In this document: piece by piece, positions 1 to 4,730 of the stretch
How the letters are laid out: every line of letters starts with the position of its first letter
Numbering within the stretch: position 1 is the stretch's first letter
From: Myxococcales bacterium
GTDB taxonomy: Bacteria > Myxococcota_A > UBA9160 > JALSIO01
DNA: 8,253 nt
Assembly: GCA_026989995.1 (NCBI GenBank)
Contig: JALSIO010000791.1
Location: 1-8,253 of the forward strand
Direction of reading: 5' to 3'
Notes under the pieces: generated by a model
Seen by the model: only the letters and a program-made list of their open reading frames with translations
What the model was told of the DNA's origin: nothing
Databases searched by the model: none
Position numbers and translations under genes: made by a program

Positions 1-1
1 G

Positions 2-115
2 GAGGGCCGAGGGCGGGAGCAGCAGCTACGCGAGCACCTCGAGGCGGTCTGCCGCGTCATTCTCGGCGAGCCCCCGGCGCAAGCGCCGGAGCGAAGCGGC
101 ACCTCGACGCCCTGA
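2..115 (+). CDS. C-terminal end of an unidentified protein (partial)
   Basis: A frame open from the left edge runs 37 codons and ends at a TGA (113-115). Its third positions are almost all G or C, as in the confident genes here. The encoded piece looks like a charged amphipathic helix (about the first 22 residues, containing REQQLREHLEAV) followed by a Pro/Ser/Thr-rich tail ending TSTP, a common way for a soluble bacterial protein to end. The fragment is too short to assign a family. It could also be chance open frame, since GC-rich DNA has few stops; the helix pattern and codon bias favour a real tail. Its start lies outside the window. Confidence 0.45.
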   Translation, partial: EGRGREQQLREHLEAVCRVILGEPPAQAPERSGTSTP

Positions 116-508
116 GGGCCCGCGCCGGCCGCGGGGCAGCACACTCCGAGGTGGTCGGCGGCGCGCGCCGTGGGCCCTCCTGGCCGGGGTCGCCGATCGC
201 GGCCCGGCCCACGTCTCCGCCCGCCGCGCGTGCGCCGCGGCGCGAAGGTCGCGCCGCCGTGCCCGTGCCCGCGGGTGCCCGGCTCCCGAGGTTCGCCACG
301 CCGGCGGAACCGCATCGGCGAACGCGTGGCCTGCGATGGCGCGGTGCGTCGAAGTCGGAGGCCCTCCTGCCGCTTCGTGGCGTTCCGGGCGGGGACGGTC
401 GCGGCGGCGAAGCTCCGACCTGGCGGGCTCCCGGGGGTGACCCGTCCCCCCGCGGCTCCCGGGCATTCGAGGGGCAGTGGCGTGGCGCGCGGCGTCGGCG
501 CGATGGGC

Positions 509-514
509 TACGCT
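509..514 (+). promoter_or_regulatory. Possible -10 element (TACGCT)
   Basis: The hexamer TACGCT fits the TAnnnT pattern of a sigma-70 type -10 box. It sits in GGGCTACGCTGCCG (505-518), which matches 12 of 14 bases of the motif before the HIT gene (3971-3984). No -35 box is recognisable. If used, it would give a leader of about 250 bases for the DUF1329 mRNA. Chance occurrence is quite possible. Confidence 0.2.
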
Positions 515-651
515 GCCGCGTCACCGCGCCGCGGCCGTCGCGGGCGGATGCACGCGGTCGCTTCGGAATCCGTGCGGCCGCGCGGGGCGTCCAAGTAGAT
601 GGCCCCGGACGGCGCTCCCCTCCCACGGCGGAGCGGCCCCACTGGGCGGCG

Positions 652-672
652 CACCCGGGTGCACCCTGGGTG
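652..672. repeat. Two abutting palindromes (possible operator)
   Basis: CACCCGGGTG (652-661, perfect 10-base palindrome) is followed immediately by CACCCTGGGTG (662-672, the same arms with a central T). The result is a tandem repeat of a dyad about 96 bases before the DUF1329 start codon. Two adjoining dyads with 10-11 base spacing would suit two dimers of a regulator on one helix face. In DNA this GC-rich, short C/G palindromes also arise by chance, so the operator reading is only a suggestion. Confidence 0.3.
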
Positions 673-732
673 TGTCGGGCCGAGGACTGCGGTCGCCGAA
701 GGCGGCCGAGGCCGGGAGCACCGGGCGGTGGC

Positions 733-752
733 GTGATGCCGGATCACCGGCA
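733..752 (+). promoter_or_regulatory. Hairpin region just upstream of the DUF1329 ribosome binding site
   Basis: TGCCGG (737-742) and CCGGCA (747-752) form a perfect 6-base stem with an ATCA loop. It ends 4 bases before the Shine-Dalgarno sequence at 757. An alternative stem, GTGAT (733-737) with ATCAC (743-747) and loop GCCGG, uses overlapping bases, so the two foldings exclude each other. A local effect on translation initiation is possible, but no further riboswitch-like structure is evident. Confidence 0.3.
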
Positions 753-756
753 CGAC

Positions 757-763
757 AGGAGGG
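757..763 (+). promoter_or_regulatory. Strong ribosome binding site fixing the DUF1329 GTG start
   Basis: AGGAGGG lies four bases before GTG at 768-770. It selects this GTG over upstream in-frame starts (the frame is open back to 477), and translation from here begins directly with a signal peptide. Confidence 0.85.
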
Positions 764-767
764 AAAC

Positions 768-2096
768 GTGATTCGCGCCCAGCTGGCCACCCTGGCGACC
801 TGCCTCGTGCTCGCCCCGACCGCCCTCGCCCAGGTCGACGATGGCGGAGCCGCGGGGCCGCCCTTCAAGGAGGGCGAGATCATCACCTACGACCGGATCG
901 AGTCGCTCAAGCCCTACCTGCCGAAGGAGTTCTGGGACAACCGGGACTTCTTCTTCTACGAGGGCATGCAGCTCGAGATCGGGCCCTTCTACCGCGACTA
1001 CAGCCCGGCCCCCGAGTACAAGGCAGCGACCGAGCGCTTCCGGGGGCAGGCGCGCATCGGCCCCGAGAACAGCCTCGAGAACTACACCGCCGGCCAGCCC
1101 TTCCCGATGGAGGAGATCGACTGTGCCAACGATCCGCTCGCGGGCGCCAAGATCATCTGGAACTTCGACCACCGGTGGAACGGAACCGGCGGCGGCGCCA
1201 CCTTCTACTACAGCTACTGGGATCGGGGCGAGGAGCTCCCCCTCTACTACGAGGGTCACTCGCGCTCGGTGACGCTCTCCCGGCGGGTGGAACCCCAGTA
1301 CCTGGACAAGCAGAACGGCGACCTCTTCCGGGGCGAGCAGCGCAAGAGTGCCCAGGGAGCCGAGGTGATCGCGCCCTACGACGCCCGCGGCATCGCGCTG
1401 ATCACCTATCGCTACAAGGCGAGCGAGAAGCCCCCCTCGGAGGCGAAGAACGACGACACGTGGGTGTACGTGCCGAGCCTCCGGCGCGTGCGGCGGATCT
1501 CCACCGCCCAGCGCACCGATGCGATCTCGGGGACGGACTTCACCCTCGACGACCTCTTCTCCTTCAACGGCATTCCCCCGCAGTACGAGTGGGAATGCCT
1601 GGGCGAGATGGACCTGCTCGCACCCATGAACACCAAGGTCGCCGGATATCCCTACGACCCGGACCACAACTTCGGGCCCTATGGCCTCTCCTTCGCCGAT
1701 GACCGCTGGGAGATGCGCCGCGCCGTGAAGGTGCGCATGATCCCGCGGAACGCCGACCACCCCTACCACCACAAGGACATCTACCTCGACAAGGAGACCC
1801 TGGAGCCGCTCTACTCCTTCGCCTACGACCACAAGGAGGAGCTCTGGAAGATCATCTGGCACAACAAGCGGTGGACGGGCGATCGGCCCGAGTGGGAGAC
1901 GAAGGACGACTGGGGCAAGCCCTGGGAGGGCATCAGCGAGGTTCGCGACACCCGGGTCACCTCCGACGTGATCGTCAATGTCCAGACCGGGACGGGCAAC
2001 CGGATCGAGTTCTGGGACAGTGATCCGAGGCCGATGAAGAGCAAGGGCCGGATCCGAAAGTACATCGACGTGGGCCGCCTGACCCGCGGGCGCTAG
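768..2096 (+). CDS. DUF1329 family secreted protein
   Basis: A 442-residue protein of the DUF1329 family (often annotated as outer membrane lipoprotein-sorting protein because of a LolA/LolB-like fold); biochemical function is not established. Residues 1-21 form a signal peptide ending in ALA before Gln22 (ALAQ), so the mature protein should be periplasmic; there is no lipobox. The mature part is rich in aromatic and acidic residues. The clearest signature is residues 231-265: TWVYVPSLRRVRRIS, then a DFTLDDLFSFNG segment, typical of the family. Cys119 and Cys277 are the only mature cysteines and could pair as a disulfide. Length matches the usual 440-460 residues, so the gene looks intact. 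It starts at GTG with a strong ribosome binding site and ends 39 bases before the GST gene, suggesting co-transcription. In other genomes such genes often lie beside RND/MMPL transporters or DUF1302 genes; neither is visible here. A role with hydrophobic or lipid-like molecules at the envelope is inference. Confidence 0.9.
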   Translation: MIRAQLATLATCLVLAPTALAQVDDGGAAGPPFKEGEIITYDRIESLKPYLPKEFWDNRDFFFYEGMQLEIGPFYRDYSPAPEYKAATERFRGQARIGPENSLENYTAGQPFPMEEIDCANDPLAGAKIIWNFDHRWNGTGGGATFYYSYWDRGEELPLYYEGHSRSVTLSRRVEPQYLDKQNGDLFRGEQRKSAQGAEVIAPYDARGIALITYRYKASEKPPSEAKNDDTWVYVPSLRRVRRISTAQRTDAISGTDFTLDDLFSFNGIPPQYEWECLGEMDLLAPMNTKVAGYPYDPDHNFGPYGLSFADDRWEMRRAVKVRMIPRNADHPYHHKDIYLDKETLEPLYSFAYDHKEELWKIIWHNKRWTGDRPEWETKDDWGKPWEGISEVRDTRVTSDVIVNVQTGTGNRIEFWDSDPRPMKSKGRIRKYIDVGRLTRGR

Positions 2097-2097
2097 C

Positions 2098-2111
2098 GGC
2101 GCCGCGGCGCC
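2098..2111 (+). repeat. Perfect 14-base palindrome between the DUF1329 and GST genes
   Basis: GGCGCCGCGGCGCC is fully self-complementary and starts two bases after the DUF1329 stop codon. As RNA it could form a 5-base GC stem with a CGCG loop. There is no following U-tract, so full termination is unlikely. It could protect the upstream message from 3' exonucleases or reduce read-through into the GST gene. Confidence 0.4.
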
Positions 2112-2124
2112 CCGCGCGCGCACG

Positions 2125-2129
2125 AGGAG
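2125..2129 (+). promoter_or_regulatory. Ribosome binding site fixing the GST TTG start
   Basis: AGGAG ends six bases before TTG at 2136-2138. Translation from this TTG gives the N-terminus expected for the family ([12 protein letters not shown]), so the unusual start codon is well supported. Confidence 0.8.
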
Positions 2130-2135
2130 AAGGCG

Positions 2136-2804
2136 TTGATCACCCTGTACACGGCTCCCACCCCGAATGGCTGGAAGGTCTCGATTGCCCTCGAGGAGAT
2201 GGGGCTTCCCCACGAAGTGCGGCCCATCGATTTGGGGCGACTCGAGCAGAAGGAGGACTGGTTCCTCCGGATCAATCCGAACGGTCGCATCCCCGCCATC
2301 GTCGATCACGACGAGGACGACTTTCCGGTATTCGAGTCCGGGGCGATCCTGATCTACCTCGCCGAGAAGAGCGGCCGCTTCCTGCCGGCCGACCGCCGGG
2401 GGCGATCCCGGGTCCTGCAGTGGCTGATGTTCCAGATGGGCGGTCTCGGGCCGATGCAGGGGCAGGCCCACGTCTTCTTCCGCTACGCGCCGGAGAAGAT
2501 CCCCTTTGCCATAGAGCGCTACCAGCGGGAGACCCGCCGGCTCTACGAGGTGCTCGATCGCCGGCTCGCCGAGAGCGAGTACCTGGCGGGCGACTACTCC
2601 ATCGCCGACATGGCCACCTGGCCCTGGGTGAGCCTCGCCGCCTGGGCGGGCGTGGAGCGGGAGGACCTCGAGAACCTCTCCCGGTGGTTCGAGGCCGTCG
2701 GGGCCCGGCCCGCGGTGCAGCGGGGCCGGGCGGTCCCGCGCCCGCCCGAGCAGGGCCGCGATCCGGAGAAGCTCGCCGAGAGCGGTCGTCGCCTCCTGGT
2801 CTGA
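2136..2804 (+). CDS. yfcG: YfcG-like (nu-class) glutathione S-transferase / disulfide-bond oxidoreductase
   Basis: A 222-residue cytosolic protein closely resembling E. coli YfcG, a glutathione-dependent disulfide reductase of the nu-class GSTs. The thioredoxin-like N-domain (about 1-85) starts [12 protein letters not shown]; Thr9 and Asn11 match the YfcG active-site Thr and Asn. It has the cis-proline motif (Ile52-Pro53, in GRIPAIVDH) and the glutathione-binding [13 protein letters not shown] (Glu67, Ser68). The helical C-domain (about 92-200) carries [26 protein letters not shown] and the N-capping box S155-I-A-D158. The last 25 residues are a variable basic tail. YfcG itself is about 215 residues, so the length fits. 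The start is TTG, justified by the ribosome binding site and homology. It lies 39 bases after the DUF1329 gene on the same strand and is probably translated from the same mRNA. The true substrate is not shown; a related YghU-type role is the main alternative. Confidence 0.92.
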   Translation: MITLYTAPTPNGWKVSIALEEMGLPHEVRPIDLGRLEQKEDWFLRINPNGRIPAIVDHDEDDFPVFESGAILIYLAEKSGRFLPADRRGRSRVLQWLMFQMGGLGPMQGQAHVFFRYAPEKIPFAIERYQRETRRLYEVLDRRLAESEYLAGDYSIADMATWPWVSLAAWAGVEREDLENLSRWFEAVGARPAVQRGRAVPRPPEQGRDPEKLAESGRRLLV

Positions 2805-2818
2805 TTCCGCCCCGGTTG

Positions 2819-2852
2819 GCGCCGGGCGGCTGCCCGGGTGCGCGCCCGGCGC
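2819..2852 (+). terminator. GC-rich hairpin after the GST gene (possible terminator)
   Basis: GCGCCGGGC (2819-2827) pairs perfectly with GCCCGGCGC (2844-2852) around a 16-base loop, starting 14 bases after the GST stop codon. The position suits the end of the DUF1329-GST transcript. No T-tract follows, so it is at best a non-canonical terminator; high-GC genomes often have such ends. Confidence 0.4.
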
Positions 2853-2871
2853 GGGCCCGCGGCGGCCCAGC

Positions 2872-2887
2872 CGGCCTCCGGCCGGGG
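2872..2887 (+). repeat. 16-base element shared with the antiporter/CsgG intergenic region (copy 1)
   Basis: CGGCCTCCGGCCGGGG occurs here and identically at 6728-6743, in both cases between genes. It contains a short hairpin: CCGGCC (2871-2876), TCC loop, GGCCGG (2880-2885). Given the extreme base composition, one such match within 8 kb could be chance. Confidence 0.35.
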
Positions 2888-3042
2888 GAGCCCGGCCCGG
2901 TCAAGAGCGCCCCCGATCGGCCGATGAGCCGGAGAAGCCGGAAGCCGGCCGGGCCCGGCGGTCGGGAGCGGTCCGGCCTTCGGCACCGGCGGCCGCGGAC
3001 GAGCCGCGGCATCCTCCCGGTCCGTCACCGCGGGGCTTCGCC

Positions 3043-3945
3043 ATGGACCAGGCCGACGACCACCTGGACGAATCGGCGACTGCGACGCCCGACCGGGGGG
3101 CGCAGGCGGCCGAGGTGGCTGGCGGCGCGCCGTTCGCGCGGGTGGCCTTCGGGGTGGCGGGGGCCCTCGGCGTCGCCGCCGCCCTCGCCTGGTTCACGGA
3201 TCTCCGCGTGGAGGCGCGGGTCTCCCGGGAGCTCGCGGCCTTCGAGGCCGAGCTCTCCGAGCTCCGGGAGGCCCAGGAGATGCTCCGGCGGGGCGTGCGG
3301 GACGCCCTCGGCCGGGCCTCGAAGGGTGCCGGCGCCCTGCGGGAGCTCGAGGCGCGGAGCGACCGGCTCGAGCGGGGCCTCGGTCGGCTCTCCGCCCGGC
3401 TCGAGGCCTGGTCCGAGAACGCGATCGTCCGCTCGGAGCTCGGAGAGGCGGTCGCCGAGGAGCGCCTCGACGCCCTCGAGGACCTCCTGGCGTCGAGTGT
3501 GGACATCGGCCCGGAGCGGCTCGCCGACTTCGACTACGAGCGCGAGGAGATCGAGGCCGCCGCGCGGGAGGAACGCGAGCTCTTCGACGAGAACTCCGGC
3601 TTCGAGGTGGTGGTCGTGCACGATCGGACGCGGTCCGAGGAGGCGGCGGCCATCGTCGACGCCCTCCGCTCGCTGGGGTTCCGCGCGACGCCGCTGGCCA
3701 TGGAGCGCGAAGAGCTCGCGCGCTGGGCGCGTGCCGAGGATGGCTTCGAGGAGGTCCCGGAACTCGGGGACGTCGCCAGCCTCGGAGGCGACGAGAAGCT
3801 CGAGGCCGTCCTCGAGGTGGCCCGCCGCCACACCCGGGCCCCGCTCGGCCTCGACCCCGTGCTGCGGCCGAGAGGGCCCGCGCGCGAGGCCCTGCCGCGT
3901 CCGGCCGGGCTCCGCGGGCGGCTCCACCTCTTCCTCGTCGAGTAG
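3043..3945 (+). CDS. Single-pass membrane protein with long coiled coil, function unknown
   Basis: A 300-residue protein I do not recognise. Residues 1-30 are a polar, acidic tail. Residues 31-51 (FARVAFGVAG...ALAWF) form one hydrophobic membrane segment. From about 56 to 185 the sequence is highly charged, Glu/Arg/Leu-rich heptad-like helix (for example RELAAFEAELSELREAQEML, ELEARSDRLERGLGRLSARL), a likely coiled coil. Residues 187-300 are a compact domain: strand FEVVVVHD, helix RSEEAAAIVDALRSLGF, strand RATPLA, a helix near 250-263 and a final strand RLHLFLVE. That order recalls the small beta-alpha-beta folds of SPOR or LytR_C domains, but I see no diagnostic motif. The ATG at 3043 has no clear ribosome binding site; it is chosen as the only ATG giving the full membrane anchor. 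Codon bias matches neighbouring genes. The HIT gene starts 41 bases later. A cell-envelope or division scaffold is plausible inference only. Confidence 0.72.
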   Translation: MDQADDHLDESATATPDRGAQAAEVAGGAPFARVAFGVAGALGVAAALAWFTDLRVEARVSRELAAFEAELSELREAQEMLRRGVRDALGRASKGAGALRELEARSDRLERGLGRLSARLEAWSENAIVRSELGEAVAEERLDALEDLLASSVDIGPERLADFDYEREEIEAAAREERELFDENSGFEVVVVHDRTRSEEAAAIVDALRSLGFRATPLAMEREELARWARAEDGFEEVPELGDVASLGGDEKLEAVLEVARRHTRAPLGLDPVLRPRGPAREALPRPAGLRGRLHLFLVE

Positions 3946-3973
3946 CGGGACGGTGCGGCGGGGCGCGATCGGG

Positions 3974-3980
3974 TTATGCT
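3974..3980 (+). promoter_or_regulatory. -10-like element directly before the HIT gene (leaderless promoter candidate)
   Basis: TTATGCT contains TATGCT (3975-3980), a good match to the TAnnnT pattern of a -10 box, in a region otherwise nearly free of A/T. It ends 6 bases before the GTG start at 3987, so transcription would begin at or next to the start codon. No Shine-Dalgarno sequence lies before that GTG. No convincing -35 box is visible. Confidence 0.45.
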
Positions 3981-3986
3981 GCCGGC

Positions 3987-4424
3987 GTGACCGACCCGGG
4001 CTGCATCTTCTGTGGCATCGCTGCCGGCACCGCGCCGGCCCATCGCATCGCGGAGGACGACCGCGTGGTCGCCTTCCTGGACCTCTTCCCGGCGGCAGAG
4101 GGGCACACGCTGATCATCCCGCGGGTCCACGCCGAGAACCTCTACGAGGCCGGGGAGGAGGATCTGGCCGCCGTGGCGGTGTGGTCCCGCCGGATCGCCC
4201 ACGCGATCCGGCGCGCCCTCGCACCCGACGGCCTCGGTGTCTTCCAGCTGAACGGCTCCGCCGCAGGGCAGACGGTCTTCCACTACCACATGCACCTGAT
4301 CCCCCGCCGGGCCGGCACGCCGCTCGCACTCCACGGCCGCCGGCGGGGGGAGGAGGCGGAGCTGGCCTCGGTGGCCGAGCGGATCCGCAAGGTACTGGCG
4401 CGGGAGACGCCGGCCTCCGCCTGA
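3987..4424 (+). CDS. HIT family nucleotide hydrolase/transferase (HinT-like)
   Basis: A 145-residue cytosolic histidine triad protein, of the family that cleaves nucleotide phosphoramidates or dinucleoside polyphosphates through a His-AMP intermediate. The triad is H99-Y-H101-M-H103 in QTVFHYHMHLIPR, with His101 the expected nucleophile. Cys6 and Cys9 (CIFCGI), His48 and His99 match the structural zinc site found in many members. Residues 21-46 (AEDDRVVAFLD, EGHTLIIPR) are the usual N-terminal nucleotide-binding half, and N89-G90 precede the triad. Length is typical (110-150 residues) and the gene looks complete. The GTG start puts the zinc cysteines at the normal distance from the N-terminus. 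No ribosome binding site is seen and a -10-like box ends 6 bases upstream, so the gene may be read from its own leaderless mRNA rather than with the coiled-coil gene. The exact substrate cannot be fixed from sequence. Confidence 0.93.
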   Translation: MTDPGCIFCGIAAGTAPAHRIAEDDRVVAFLDLFPAAEGHTLIIPRVHAENLYEAGEEDLAAVAVWSRRIAHAIRRALAPDGLGVFQLNGSAAGQTVFHYHMHLIPRRAGTPLALHGRRRGEEAELASVAERIRKVLARETPASA

Positions 4425-4730
4425 GCCGGACCAGACCGGTTCCGGAATCCGGGCGGGGCCCCGGCAGGACCTCCTTCCACCACGGTGGCGTGCCCCGCAT
4501 TCCTCCCGGGACCCCCGGCCGGGGCGCGCGCCCGTGCCGCGGGAGCCCCGCGCGCAGCGGCTTCATTCGCCCCCTTTCCCCAGAGGAGCGGGCGGTCGCG
4601 CGGGCGCCTCCACCGAGGCCGCGCGGAGGAAGCCGACCGCTGCACCCGGTGGCGCCTTTCGAGGACCGAGGCGAAGGAGCGTGGGGCCGACCGAAACCCC
4701 GGTCCACGCCTCACCGGTGCCCACCCCGGC
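4425..4730. other. Intergenic region between convergent genes
   Basis: About 306 bases between the HIT stop and the antiporter stop, facing each other. I see no gene with plausible codon use. The stretch is full of short palindromes (for example CGGGGCCCCG at 4454-4463 and CCCCGGCCGGGG at 4513-4524), and one larger stem-loop near 4679-4709 is given separately. It probably contains the 3' ends of both transcripts. Confidence 0.6.
4679..4709. terminator. Stem-loop downstream of the antiporter gene (possible terminator)
   Basis: An outer stem GCGTG (4679-4683)/CACGC (4705-4709) and an inner stem GACCG (4689-4693)/CGGTC (4700-4704) enclose a 6-base loop, with a 5-base bulge on one side. It lies 21 bases beyond the antiporter stop on the minus strand and 254 bases beyond the HIT stop on the plus strand. 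No strong T-tract follows on either strand, so terminator function is inferred from position and pairing only. Confidence 0.35.

Larger units (their letters stand above)
116..767. other. Long non-coding stretch upstream of the DUF1329 gene
   Basis: About 650 bases without a convincing gene. Open frames exist on both strands, but their translations are Arg/Pro/Ala/Gly-rich low-complexity sequence with no domain, no good ribosome binding site and no consistent codon bias. The stretch should hold the promoter of the downstream DUF1329 gene. The only -10-like hexamer I can point to is TACGCT (509-514) within GGGCTACGCTGCCG, which resembles the motif ahead of the HIT gene. Two abutting palindromes (652-672) and a hairpin region just before the ribosome binding site (733-752) are listed separately. 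No terminator with a T-tract is visible for the gene ending at 115. Confidence 0.6.

Noticed and set aside
26..466. A 146-codon minus-strand gene in the left non-coding stretch
   Set aside because: The product is almost only Arg, Ala, Pro and Gly, has no domain or convincing ribosome binding site, and overlaps the better-supported plus-strand C-terminal tail.
477..767. A 97-residue upstream extension of the DUF1329 protein
   Set aside because: It would bury the signal peptide inside the protein, and AGGAGGG sits directly before the GTG at 768.
744..2471. A 575-codon open frame on the minus strand opposite the DUF1329 and GST genes
   Set aside because: It is a mirror of GC-biased codons in two well-supported genes, runs across both of them and their intergenic gap, and its Leu/Val/Gly/Arg-rich translation has no recognisable domain.
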